In this document: positions 1-11,760 of the stretch, in pieces | Layout: each line of letters begins with the position of its first letter | How positions within the stretch are numbered: the stretch's first letter is position 1 | Origin: Eunapius fragilis | Lineage: Eukaryota > Porifera > Demospongiae > Spongillida > Spongillidae | Direction of reading: 5' to 3' | DNA length: 64,000 nucleotides | NCBI GenBank assembly: GCA_963681505.1 | Contig: OY811991.1 | Location: 5,132,556-5,196,555 of the forward strand | Program-made: the position numbers and the translations under genes | Notes under the pieces: model-generated | Told to the model about the DNA's origin: nothing | The model's database searches: none | Seen by the model: only the letters and a program-made list of their open reading frames with translations

Positions 1-2502
1 GACTCCGTGGACAGACCCCAGGACTCCCCTGTTTCTGAGCTGCAGCACTCTGTGTCCCTCTCAGAGGGTAGCCAAGACAACGGTCCCCTCCTGGAAGCGC
101 TCGAGTCCAGAAGCGAGGGGACAGGAAGTAGGGGCGTGGCTTCGGGGAGCAGGGGGGAGGACCATGTCGTCGTCGAGAGGGGCAAACCGGAGGAGCAGGC
201 ACGTGGAACGGGAATGGGACCAGAGATCGATCACCTGCAGGCGCAGATCAGGAGTCACGTGAGCGAGAAAATGAGAATGGACACTTATATTCGTGAGCTG
301 GTCAGCGAGAAGGCCAGTTTGGATGCTAAGATCCGTGAGCTGTCTGAAGTGAGTTCCCCTCTTCCAACCTTCCCCTCCCCTCCCTCATCACAACCTTCCC
401 CTCCCCTCCCTCATCATTCCTCATGCCTGCCAGCAAATTAAGTACCCCATATGTGGGTGATGAGGGACAGTACCAGATAGCAGATTTTATCCAGTGACAT
501 GTGATGAATGTGTAATAATCCCCCATAAGAATATACCCCCACCCTGATCCCCAGGCCCATCACAAACTACCTGCAGTTCCCCTACCGTCCATAATAAGCA
601 TACTTATGTTGTTAGGTTGAGATGATAGGTATCTGCTTGAATGATGGCATCCGATTTCAAACTCCTGTAGAGGGTGTCCAGGTTTATTATTATTTTTGGT
701 GAAAACATACCCTATAAATTTGAACCAATGTGACACTACTTAAAGAATGTTCTGCTACCCTGGCATCTAACTATGTGTTTGGTTGTGTCCAGTGCCATGG
801 TAACCAAGGCTATTTATAGCGTCATGTACTTTGCAGTGCAAGGAGGAGTGCACCAAGTTGCAGAGCCAGTTGAAGGAGCTTCAGGAAGAGGGCGTGGCCA
901 AGGACAAGAAGATAAGGCAGTTGGAGGAACTAAAGATGCAAGCCATGGAGATAGGCCGCGAGCTGGAAGTGACCCAGGAACGCTGCACCATTTTGGAGAC
1001 AGAGCTAGCTGGACTGAGGGGAGAACTCAGCCAGAGGGAAGCCATGATTGCACGGCTGGAGCTGGTCAGTGCTGGTTTAAATGTCACCATGGCGATGTCA
1101 TTGCAAAATTGGGCTGCATTATATTAAAATTAAGTATGTGTGAAGAGGAAGGGTAATGCAGGAAAAGTGTTGCAAGGGGTAGTGTGTAAGAGGGAGCAGT
1201 GGGTGTAATGTTGAGGGGCAGTGGGTGTGGTGTTGAGGGGGCAGTGGGTGTGGTGTAATGGTGAAGGGGTGTGATGTAATTATGAATGTTGTCTGTAGTT
1301 TGAAATAACCTGAAGTCATTGTCTAATTTTAGAGCAAGAAAACTGAACTTGAAGAGAGAGCAAATGAATTGGATGCACACATGGTATGTCACCTCCACAC
1401 ATGCACACATGTCACCTCCACAGGTGCACACATCACTTCCACACATGCACACATCACCTCCACACATGCACACATCATCTCCACACATGCACATGTGGTA
1501 TGCCTCCCACACACAACCACGCACACACGTACATCACTGCCCATATGTGGTACTAAATATTGCTTGTCATGGTTACTGGGCCTCTTGCAGCATAAGGCTG
1601 AGGAGCTAGAAGCTACGATAGTAGCCAAGGAGAAGTTCTGCGACAGCCTTAGGTCCACACTTGAAGAGCTCCAGAAGATGGTGGACTCCAGAGAGAGGAC
1701 GCCCGGATTGGCCCAGAGCTGTGCCGCAACTCAGACCGACTTCATTCCGTCCAGCACTAGCACTTTTAACCCTTTGGCTTCTGCAGCCCACCCTTCCACT
1801 GACACCCTCCCCTCTCAAGTGGCCGAGAGCGTCTCATTGCCCTCCTCCCCAGGCCCTCCCAATGCCATCACTGATGTCACAGGGGGCATGTCAGACGTAA
1901 GGGCCAGACCAACGTCGGCGTCCTCGACCAGACAGGGCCAAGGGGGTGGGGCCAGCCTCTCCACGTGCAGCCTGGACGCCAACCTCCACTCGGAGATGAG
2001 GAAGGCGGGGTTTGACGTACCCGATCCGTACGAAGCCATCGACTCTTCTGCACAGCAGAGCACTGCTTCTCTCCTGAGCGACGTGGACAGGAGGTCTGGT
2101 GTGGTGGTTGTGGGGGATGCCAGGGAAGGTGTGGGGGAAGGGGAGGGGAGCGTCAGCAGTGGACCGTCATCGCTCCTCGGGCTGTTACCCTCTCCTGATA
2201 AGAACACGGGTGCTGATGCGGCGCAGGGTCCCGATGATGGTCTGGGGAAGAGGTACTCGGTGGAGGAAGACGATGAGGACCTGTTCCACAGGGTGGTGGA
2301 GACCATGGAGCCCGTTGTCGTGGAGACTGCTGGCGTGGAAGGTGCCCAGGGGCTTGAGGTGATGGACTGTGAGGATGAGACCCTGACAAGTGAGTGGAAG
2401 GGAAGGGAGGGAGGGGGAGGGGAAGAGGAGAGAGGACTATTGATGTTGTGTTATATCCCATTTAGACTATGAGTTAAATTAAATGGTTAAACCACCCCCC
2501 TC

Positions 2503-2539
<37 letters not shown>

Positions 2540-5500
2540 GATCTTTTCCCCCCATTCCACAAGGCCTGCTGAATGCAAGGCTGTAAGCACAATGCTATCA
2601 CATGTTTTGACTTCACCTCTCACAGGTGGTGTTGCTTGTGGTCTAGGAAAATAATGATATTACTCATTCATAAGCGTTAGGTCATGACATTACTTGTACC
2701 TTGCACTGTGAGCAGGCTATGATTATACTAACTGTAACTGCTGGTATAACTGAGGCTTAACAATCAACACTGCTAGCAGGCTATGGTTAGTTAAATGCTG
2801 CTGCTATAACTAAGACGTAACTTGGTATAACTTTGGTATAATTCGATTAAATGTAAATGTGTGTTTATACCAAAGTTATACCAAGTTGTGATGTCTTAGT
2901 GATACCAGCAGTTAAATAACTATAGTCTGCTCGCAGTGTTGATTGGGTAAAGATAAATTCATCATTCTCTGCAGTTGAAAACCATATTGAAACTAGTTGG
3001 TAGTACTGGAGTAGAGTATGGTTCACAGGGGAAAAATCGTGTTCCGGACCTTGGGTTTTATCCTATCGACCTTGGGATCTGTTCCATCATATGTATTCAC
3101 TGTTGTCTTAGGCACTTTGAATACGTTTGATGGAACAGATCCCAAGGTCGATAGGGTAAAACCCAAGGTACAGAACACGATTTTTTTTTCCCTGTGGTTG
3201 GTGCTTCCCTACACCTTCCCTTCAATACAGTGGGAAAAAATACTTGGTGGTTATCATCACCAATACATGTACACAGGAAAAAACTTGTGGTTATTGGGCA
3301 AGAAACCCTTTGGTGACCACATCACAATCCACAATAAACCCTTGCTTCATGTTTCACCCCACCCCAAACCAAGTGCTTGCTATTTTGTTCTCAAGCCTGT
3401 TAAGCCTGTCTTACCCAGAGCTGAAGGATTAAAAGTACAGGGGACGTCGACGTCCTATTGAACCCTAACCATACCCTAATCATACATGATACAGGTTCTC
3501 CTCCCCTCCCCTCCCCTCCCCTCCCTTCTCCACCAATCCCTCCCTTTTGCAGACCACACTGCCCAGCAGCCTCCTCCCCAGACCACCTCCCTCTTCATAG
3601 CCCGGTTCAGCTACAACCCATCAGAGTCCTCACCCAATCCAAGTTACGATCAAGAGCTGGCCATCACAGCAGGGGAATACCTCTATGTGGTAGGGGACAT
3701 GGATGAGGATGGCTTCTACCTGGCCAAGCTGATGAATGGCCGCAGTGGTATGGTTCCTTCCAACTACGTGGAGAGGGTTGATGGAACTTCTGATGATGCA
3801 CAGCTGAATGAAACGCCACCAGGTTTGGGAGGGGACTGGGGAGGAGCAGTGAGTTGGGAAGGGAAGGGGGAGGAGTGAGGTATGTATAGGAATGTGTATG
3901 CAGTGGGTGTAGCTGGAGCACCACATGAGGTGTAGCTGGAGCACCACATGAGGTGTAGCTGGTGCACCACATGAGGTGTAGCTGGTGCACCACATGAGGT
4001 GTAGCTGGTGCACCACATGAGGTGTAGCTGATGCACCACATGGGGTGTTGCTGGTGCACCACATGGGGTGTTACTGGTGCACCAGGGTGTTCTTTATAAT
4101 GTGCCTTTTTTGTCAGTAGGTTTATTAATTTTTTTTTGTTCTCCACCACAGAAACCCCACCAATCAGAAGGAAGTCGCTTAACCTGGACAAGATCCCAGA
4201 GGGGGAGGAGGGGGAAGAAGATGAGGAAGAAGAGATTGAGGAGAGCCATAAGAGTGCCATCAGTCCGCCATTACGTGTGGAGCTCCTGAAGCAGTTTGTA
4301 GAGGGGAATGTATACACAATAGCCATCAAATGGGAACTTCCACAGTATCTCCCCCAAGATGCCCAGGGATATAACATATCTGTGAATGGAGACGTCAAAA
4401 TGTTTGTCAGAAACCCACTGGAGACAACAGTGATGCTGTCAGATATCCCTAGACATATGGTATGTGTTGTGTGTGCTTTAAATAGAACATTTGCGTGTGT
4501 GTGTGGGCCCTGGGAGTGCCTAGAGTGGTTGTTACATGGGAATATTTGCATCGCTTTCCTTAGAGAGTAAAGATCTCGCTACAAACAGTGACATCTTCGG
4601 GACTACTCTCTGAACCTAGCCAACCACTGGTTCTTAACCCTCGTAAGTTGAGCAGGTGTGGGCATCCCACTGGTCCTTAACCCTCGTGGGTTGAGCAGAG
4701 TGTGTGATCCCTAACCCTCGTATGTTGAGCAGGGTATGTGATCCTTAACCCTCGTATGTTGAGCAGGGTATGTGATCCTTAACCCTCATATGTTGAGCAG
4801 GGTATGTGATCCTTAACCCTCATATGTTGAGCAAAGTGTGTGATCCTTAACCCTCGTATGTACATTGAGAACCTATATTTATATTTGTTCATTGGTTGGG
4901 CTTCATCTTTTCTCTTTACATCTACTTTCTTACCATCTCCATCCTTTTCCCTCTCCCTCCTCACCCATCCCCATCCCTCTCTCCCTCCTCTCCCTCCCCT
5001 CCCCCTCCCTCTTCCTCCCCTTCCCCTCCCTCTCCCACCCCTCCCCCTCCCTCTCCCTCCCCCTCCGTCCCACCCACCCTCCCTCTCCTTCCCTCCCCTC
5101 CCTCTCCTTCCCCTCCCCTCCCTCTCCTTCCCCTCCCCTCCCTATCCTTCCCCTCTCCTCCCTCTCCTTCCCTCCCCTCCCCTCCCTCTCCTTCCCCTTC
5201 CCCTCCCCTCCCTCTCCTTCCCCTCCCCTCCCTCTCCTTCCCCTCCCCTCCCTCTCCTTCCCCTCCCCTCCCTCTCCTTCCCCTCCCCTCCCTCTCCTTC
5301 CCCTCCCCTCCCTCTCCTTCCCCTCCCCTCCCTCTCCTTCCCCTCCCCTCCCTCTCCTTCCCCTCCCCTCCCTCTCCTTCCCCTCCCCTCCCTCTCCTTC
5401 CCCTCCCCTCCCTCCCACCCACCGCCACCCAACCCCTCCTCTCCCTCACTACTTCTTTTCTTCCACACCTAGAATACCCTGAGCCCCCCTCCAATGTAAA

Positions 5501-8500
5501 GGTTTCAAAAGCAGTGGATGCGGCTATTTTGGTCAGCTGGCGTGCCGTCGTCCCGGATCCACAGGTAGAAGGGGATTCCCCCGTGACAGGCTACACCATC
5601 TACCTCAACGGCACCAAGTGTGTCAACCTGTTGGGAACAGCCACGCCCACCAAGGACAAGGAGATCGTGTGTCAGGCACTGCTCGAGCCGCTGGACACGC
5701 CCCCCAGCATGTTCAAAGTGCGGCCGACCAGCCTGGTGCTCACGGTGAGGTCTGTGGCCCAGTACGAGTCTTCAGACTCCATGGCTGTGCAGCTGAGCAA
5801 GGAGATGTGTGATGAGATGTTGGGAGGTGGGGGTGACGTTGTGAATGGTCATCCGTCCAATGGAGTTCACGGTGGTAAGTGGGGGTGGGGGGGAGGGGTG
5901 TACCCTGCATGTGGTGGGAGGGGGTTGGTTAATACTGAGAGGGGAGAGATATTCTGTTTCCACCCATGTTTCTTGTATGATTCTTTTTACTGCACTCTTT
6001 CTTTCTGAAGGGTTTGTTCCGAAGTACTTCAAAGCTTTATATGACTACAATCCAGTTGAACAATCGCTGAATGATGGAGTGGAGGAGGAGTTAGCGTTTG
6101 CTGAGGGAGACATTATACTGGTGGGTGACGGAAATTAAAGGGAGGGAGGGGGTGGGTGGAGGGAGGGGAATCCATGCTTAACACTTGTACCTGCCCACTC
6201 CTCCAAGATGTGGTGGGGTAAGGGAGGGAGGGCTGTACTCACTAGACAGGTGGGGAAGGAGAGAAGAGGGAAGGGAGATGTTTAAAAAGGAAAAGGAAGC
6301 AGGGTCACTCGAATCACATTATGAAATTTGCCAACAAAGGGGGGGGGGGGGCAGGATGTGGCTTTGAGTTTCCTGGTGTTAAAGTTGCGATGCATTGATG
6401 AGAATGGCTGCCTAGGCAATGGTAGGTATCTCCAACATGGTCTTGCTCATTAATGCCTTCTAGGCAAAATTTCTGGGTGCAAACATCCATAGCACCACTT
6501 TAGTTCAGCAAGCAAGTCCCCATCATGCAAGTACTCTGTATACTGTGTCCCTCCTTAACTGTACCAGTGGTATATCCTTAACTGTACCAGTGGTGTATCC
6601 TTAACTGTACCAGTGGTGTGTCCTTAACTGTACCAGTGGTATGTCCTTAACTGTATCAGTGGTATGTCCTTAACTATACCAGTGGTATGTCCTTAACTGT
6701 ACCAGTGGTATGTCCTTAACTATACCAGTGGTGTGTCCTTAACTGTACCAGTGGTATGTCCTTAACTATACCAGTGGTATGTCCTTAACTGTACCAGTGG
6801 TATGTCCTTAACTATACCAGTGGTGTGTCCTTAACTGTACCAGTGGTATGTCCTTAACTGTACCAGTGGTATATCCTTAACTGTACCAGTGGTATATCCT
6901 TAACTGTACCAGTGGTATGTCCTTAACTGTACCAGTGGTATATCCTTAACTGTACCAGTGGTATATCCTTAACTGTACCAGTGGTATGTCCTTAACTGTA
7001 CCAGTGGTATGTCCTTAACTGTACCAGTGGTGTGTCCTTAACTGTACCAAGGGTACATGTATGTCCCTCATGTACTCAGTGGCTATCACTCCATTATAGC
7101 CCTCTTTCCTCCCCTTCCCCTCCTCCCCTCTCATCCAGGCTAAGACTCCGGTCGACGAAGATGGTTTCTTTGAAGGCGAGTTGAACGGTCGATGTGGTCT
7201 GGTACCTGTGAACTTGGTGCAAGAAATAGCCCAGTCTGAGGTGCCCGCCTCCATCAGTAATGGCACACAGTATCCTACCACGCTGGCCGTAAACGGCACA
7301 GCTTCACCGCAGCACAAGGATGGTGGCCCCCGTCAGATGGTAGCTATTTATGACTACGATCCTTCAAAGGATTCCCTCAACGCCGATGGTGCAGAGGTGG
7401 AGCTGGCATTCCGTGCTGGTGACATCATAATGGTATCTGGAAAGATTGACGACGGGTTCATTCAGGTGAGGGTAGGGCAGGAGGAGGAGGTTGTATCACT
7501 GGGGACAGCGTCACTGTGAAATGGTGGGATGTGGTGGATGTGTTTTTTTTTTCAAAGTCTGATACATTTGTATGTCCTCTACACAAATCTTGTGGCACTG
7601 GGTGTTCAATAAGTCCTACATTTCAATGCAAGCGTTGCTTTATATTGCTTGTTCTAGCAAATGCATTAGGGTCCTTTTTTTGCAGACATTGTCATTTGTC
7701 TCATTTATTTCTGAGTGTGGTTTTTTAATAGCATATAAAAGATTTAATGGTCTATCATGTGTTTATGATTGGTATTAATGCAGACGTATAAGTGCTTGGG
7801 AGGGGTGAGGATTAGTGGTGTTGGATGAGGGTGTGTCTAATGGCTGTCCCGCTGCCCATCACACAGGGTGAGCTGTGTGGAAGGAAAGGTCTGGTCCCCA
7901 CCACCTTCATTGAAGCACTGACACAGGACTGCAAGGCTGAAGAGCCAAACCCACCTGTCCCCGTGTCACCAGCACCTTCATCGTCACCAGCACCTACATC
8001 ACCAGTACCTCCATTATCACCAGCACCTGCATCATTAGCACCAGTTCAGGTATGTTCCCTATAGCATACACCTTTGGCATTTGTGGAGGGGTCATGTGAC
8101 ACAACCTTGGCATTGATGGAAGGGTCACATGACTTATCTTGGCGTTGATGGAGGGATCACATGACTTATCTTGGCATTATGGAAGGGTGGGTCATGACTT
8201 ACCCTGGCACTGACGATCATGTCAGATGTTTCGATGAAGCCATGATTCCATAAGACTGTCTCCTCTCTTTCACGTTGCCTTCAATATTAAAAAATATATA
8301 TACAATACCTTGTAAGGTCTGTTGTCATGTGCCCAGTAGACGTGACCATTGTTCACTGTATGGGATTGGAAGACCTAGTGGGTGGGGCATTTACAATGGC
8401 TTCCACCATCTACCTGGAACTTCTTACTAACAATTATTGCATCCATTTGTTGTCATGAAGGGGGGGGGGGGGGGGGGGGGGGGGCCAGTCAGTTATACTT

Positions 8501-8600
8501 ATTTGATCGGCTGTTCAACCTGTTTCAGGTGGATGCTGTTCAGAAAACTGAGAAAAAACGATTGTTTCCAAAACTGCTGCGAAGGAAGAAGGATACTTAG
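1..8600 (+). CDS. RIMBP: RIM-binding protein (RIMBP family), 3' part, 12 exons
   Basis: In animals RIM-BPs are active-zone scaffolds that tie RIM and voltage-gated calcium channels together through SH3 domains. Exons read from the sequence: 1-348 (open at the window edge), 837-1064, 1333-1383, 1591-2389, 3553-3822, 4152-4459, 4564-4642, 5473-5874, 6011-6120, 7139-7465, 7867-8049, 8529-8600 (TAG). All introns are GT-AG and phases match, giving 1058 visible residues. Exons 1-4 encode a heptad-rich coiled coil (to about residue 245) followed by a Ser/Pro-rich linker. Exon 5 holds SH3-I (ARFSYNP, GDMDEDGFY, GMVPSNYVERV). Exons 6-7 and 8 each encode a fibronectin III domain. Exons 9-10 hold SH3-II (KALYDYNP, DEDGFFEGELNGRCGLVP) and exons 10-11 SH3-III (AIYDYDP, GRKGLVPTTFIEAL). 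The order matches RIMBP, although vertebrate members have three FN3 domains. The N-terminus lies upstream. Confidence 0.9.
1195..1270. repeat. GT-rich minisatellite, RIMBP intron 2
   Basis: About three imperfect copies of a unit containing GGGCAGTGGGTGTGGTGT. Intronic. Confidence 0.6.
1390..1500. repeat. ~24-bp tandem repeat, RIMBP intron 3
   Basis: Four to five copies of a unit containing CACACATGCACACATCAC. It begins only a few bases after the donor of the 51-bp exon 1333-1383. Confidence 0.7.
2506..2538. repeat. (CA)n microsatellite, RIMBP intron 4
   Basis: Uninterrupted CA dinucleotides lying after a short C-rich run. Confidence 0.9.
2761..2945. mobile_element. MITE-like inverted repeat in RIMBP intron 4
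   Basis: The two halves are inverted copies of about 80 bp. The element opens with CAATCAACACTGC and closes with GCAGTGTTGATTG, and the inner arms pair through TTGGTATAACTTTGGTATAA against TTATACCAAAGTTATACCAA. It has no coding capacity, so it is a non-autonomous DNA-transposon type element. A degraded related segment lies just upstream at about 2700-2760. I see no clean target-site duplication, so the superfamily is not assigned. Confidence 0.65.
3024..3196. mobile_element. MITE with CACAGGG termini in RIMBP intron 4
   Basis: A near-palindrome: arms of about 75-80 bp run inward from CACAGGGGAAAAATCGTG and from the complementary CCCTGTG end. Both arms carry TATCGACCTTGGGATCTG or its complement. 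Its termini match those of the larger element at 30873-31198, which suggests one transposon family. No open reading frame belongs to it; the flanks do not show a convincing target duplication. Confidence 0.7.
3893..4085. repeat. 23-bp minisatellite, RIMBP intron 5
   Basis: About eight copies of a unit containing GTAGCTGGTGCACCACATGA, starting about 70 bp after the exon 5 donor. Confidence 0.85.
4629..4860. repeat. Minisatellite that includes a 5' splice site, RIMBP intron 7
   Basis: Six or seven copies of a ~33-bp unit built around CTTAACCCTCGTATGTTGAG. The first copy straddles the 3' end of exon 4564-4642 and its donor (CTC|GTAAGT), so later copies carry donor-like CTCGTRTGT sequences inside the intron. 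Confidence 0.8.
4960..5425. repeat. Polypyrimidine minisatellite before RIMBP exon 8
   Basis: C/T-only tract dominated by a 20-bp unit (CTCCCTCTCCTTCCCCTCCC). It lies just upstream of the exon 8 acceptor (CACCTAG, exon starts 5473). Long open frames on both strands here are composition artefacts. Confidence 0.9.
6545..7050. repeat. ~23-bp minisatellite, RIMBP intron 9
   Basis: About 22 copies of a unit containing TCCTTAACTGTACCAGTGGT with minor variation. It fills more than half of the intron that splits SH3-II. Confidence 0.9.
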
Positions 8601-8770
8601 GCACCTTTTTTTAAGTCTCAGAAGTGCTATTTATTCCTGTATGTACCATGATGTCATCCTTACATCTTCATCCCTGGTAAACATGTTCTGTGTGCCTATC
8701 TCTTTTTGTTATTTGTATGTGTATTGCGCAGTTGCTATGACAACTTGCTTATGCGGATCCTGAGTCCAAT

Positions 8771-8776
8771 AATAAA
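8771..8776 (+). terminator. Poly(A) signal of the RIMBP gene
   Basis: Canonical AATAAA, 171 bp after the RIMBP stop codon and followed by a T-rich stretch. It is the first such hexamer downstream of the stop. Confidence 0.65.
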
Positions 8777-9680
8777 TCTTTCTTCTTCTGTGTCACATGA
8801 CCCTGACCACTAATATGTAAATTAGTACAGATGACATCAAAGATTTGATCAGACATATGACAAGCTGACACATTGCTATTACTGATGCTGCCTGTGCTCA
8901 ACAGAACAGGAAATGATATTAACACCCTTGTGGTCTTAGGCCTTTCTAATGAAGCGACCTGAGTGTCAAAATTGCACTGGAGTGGGGAGGTAGTTATCTG
9001 AAGCTATGGAATGGGTTTGTACCATAATGGCTTTTATATCCTAACTTTGTTCGCATGGTTCCAGAGTAAAATGGATAAGTGGGTGACATGGCATGGATGA
9101 TGGTGCAGACCTCGTCGATGATACAATCATTTGGAACGACGTTCTACAAGATTTCGATCCTCAGTTGCCACCGTACTACCGTGATTTTTTTTTTAAGTGG
9201 AATATTATAAATCACGCGATGAAGAAGGTACAGGTGTATCACAAACCAGGGGTGGCGGAAGCAATTCAGCATTGGTCCGGCTTGGGCGTGGCCATAAACG
9301 TTTTTCTAAATCGATAGCTGCCATACTTCGTAGTGTAATATTGTGCAATTATGACGCAGACACAGAGGCAATGAAGGTGCTTAATTGGACCACACAGCAT
9401 GTGCAATTATTAGGATTTAAGAAACTAATATATATTTTTTAAGCTCAGTATTAAGATTGGTCCGGCCAAAGCCGGACCTGCCACCCTGCAAACCGTACAT
9501 ATGACTGTCGTACTAGCACTAATTATGCTGCGGTTCCGCCGGCCGTAATTAATTTATACCACTGACGTAATCGTTCAATTACTCAGGAACGCGAATTCCC
9601 CGGGACGCTTTATTCTGTTTACCTCCTCTATTCCTCCGGAAGCTGATAAACCCAATCGAACGGTTGCGAAGTAGAGTTAG
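8777..9680. other. Intergenic, RIMBP to subtilase
   Basis: No gene recognised. A 74-codon frame at 9093-9317 starts at an ATG but matches no family I know, and no splicing connects it to anything. Two copies of ATTGGTCCGGC occur (about 9272 and 9455), the second inside a small perfect hairpin GGTCCGGCCAAAGCCGGACC. The last ~100 bp must contain the subtilase promoter, but no TATA box is obvious. Confidence 0.6.
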
Positions 9681-10360
9681 ATGCACACGGGATTACTTAC
9701 CTGCCTACTGGGCGCATCATTGCTGCTGCTCGGGATTTCGGCGAGTCCAATCGACGAATGGAGCGAAACAGTGACGAAAGCTACCAACCACGACCACTGG
9801 GATAAATTGGTGAGAAGATCCGCCGAGCGAGCGAGGGCTCAGGGCATCGAGGACGACACTGTCCACATCCAAGACGTCCAGGCTTACTACCGGGACGTTT
9901 TCGCCAGCGACAGCGACTGGGACACTGCGAGCGCGCTGCGCCTAACGTCGCAAGCGGAAGTCCACAACCTGCGCGTCATGCAGTCCTTGGAGGCGTACCT
10001 ACAGGCCAAGGACGACCAAGAGAAGGCCAAAGTGGAGGCGGCGGACGAGTCGATGGTGCCGGAACAGTCGCAACAGAAGAAAATCAAGGGGCGCTACATC
10101 GTGACGATGTCCAGCGATGCGACGGATGAGATATTGGATCGCACGCTGAGCATCATGAGGTATGCCACCACCGCTAGCAAGCAAAGGCTCCGCGCCGATC
10201 ACATCACGACTTTCCGACGTGCGGGAAAGGGTTTTACTGGTACACTCAGCAGCAAAATGGTGGAGTTGGTAAGGTTATTGAAGTTGCCTTTTTAATAATT
10301 GTAAGAACCATGCATAACTCCATCCAAACGTTTACTGATGACTGAAGACACACACACACG

Positions 10361-10397
<37 letters not shown>

Positions 10398-10465
10398 CCA
10401 CCAATATAACCTGTTATGCACACAGCAGTACATTAAGCATACCAAAGTAATTGTGTGTAAGGGAA

Positions 10466-10507
<42 letters not shown>

Positions 10508-10594
10508 CCATTAATATAACCTGTTATGCACACAGCAGTACATTAAGCATACCAAAGTAATTGTGTGTAAGGGAAATACACACACACATGCACA

Positions 10595-10647
<53 letters not shown>

Positions 10648-11760
10648 AACAGGGTACACTCTGTAATTGCAATCCGCCTCCTCTATACCCCACAGCTCCA
10701 CAAACATCCCTCAGTAACATCCATTGAGGAAGACGTGGCAATTCGCAGGTCATACTTGAGTATCAGCGACAACATGCCTTCTTCGGGCAATGCGATGTCA
10801 CGCACGCTTAGAGCCCAGTCGGAAGCAACGAACAAAGGATCCGTGACCCAGACTGCGAGCGTGCCCTGGAACCTGGACCGAATCGACCAGCACCCGTCCC
10901 CCCTAGACGGGCAGTATAATCCCGAAGGAACGGGCAAAGGAGTGGACGTGTTCATCGTGGACACGGGAATCCGCTACACTCACACGGACCTCGGCGGCAG
11001 GGCTAAATACGCGGGCCTCGACGTCATCGACCAACTGACGGGTAGCACCCTTAATGGGTCCGACTGCCAAGGGCACGGGTCCCACGTCGCCGGCGTTGTC
11101 GGGGGAAACAGCTTCGGGGTCGCCAAAGGGGCCAACATGTACAGCCTACGGGCACTGGACTGCTCCGGTACTGGTGCGGTGAGCGGGGTCGTAACGGCCC
11201 TAGAATACATCGCGAGTTTCCAGTCAAGTAATCCTAAAGTGATATCCCTATCCCTCGGCATCGACTCCTCTCCAGCCTTAGACAACGGACTGAGAGAGGT
11301 CGTCAACACGCACGGTATCACGGCCGTAGCAGCCTCCGGCAATAACGGTCTGGACGCGTGCAACTTCAGTCCGGCATCCTCCGGCGTCACCATTGACGTC
11401 GGTGCCACCGATAATGGGGACGAGGCGGCTTCCTTCTCCAACACGGGAGCCTGTATGGACGTCTTCGCGCCGGGCAAGATGATCAACAGCGTCGGGTTTG
11501 GGTGCGACACGTGTACGAAAATGATGTCGGGCACCTCGATGGCTTGCCCTCACGTGACCGGTTACGTTGCCGTGCTGCTGGAGCTGCAACCCACCATGAC
11601 CCCAGCTCAGGTGCTGGACAACATTGTGACCAAGTCCACCAAGGGTGCTGTTCGACTCAATTACGTGTCAAACAGAAACACCGCGGCCCAAACCCCTAAC
11701 CGTTTGCTTTACGTTCCTTCCCTGGGCGCTGCTGATGCCGATTCAACTAAACGGATATAA
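9681..11760 (+). CDS. Secreted proteinase K-type subtilase (peptidase S8)
   Basis: Serine endopeptidase made as a pre-pro-enzyme. Two exons, 9681-10268 and 10696-11760, join in phase 0 to give 550 residues. Residues 1-22 form a signal peptide (MHTGLLTCLLGASLLLLG). An I9-type propeptide follows (GRYIVTMSS) and crosses the intron into HPSVTSIEEDV. The catalytic domain shows Asp285 (FIVDTGIRYTHTDL), His323 (GHGSHVAG), oxyanion Asn412 (ASGNNG) and Ser477 (GTSMACPH), so the triad is complete. DTG, the GxHV variant and GTSMA place it in the proteinase K branch rather than with kexin/furin. There is no TM segment or P-domain. It is likely extracellular and digestive or defensive, but the substrate is unknown. 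The start is the first ATG before the signal peptide. Confidence 0.92.
10345..10650. repeat. Duplicated segment plus three (CA)n arrays in the subtilase intron
   Basis: A ~110-bp block containing ACCTGTTATGCACACAGCAG is present twice (about 10396 and 10505). Each copy is flanked by long CA dinucleotide runs, and a third CA run lies at about 10598-10645. The intron seems to have grown by duplication of one CA-flanked block. Confidence 0.85.

Noticed and set aside
4930-5494. Long reverse-strand frames rich in Gly/Glu/Arg and forward frames rich in Pro/Ser/Leu
   Set aside because: Pure CT/GA composition artefact of the polypyrimidine array before RIMBP exon 8.
9093-9317. Small 74-codon frame in the RIMBP-subtilase spacer
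   Set aside because: No recognisable family, no neighbouring splice structure, T-run inside; kept only as a note in the intergenic entry.
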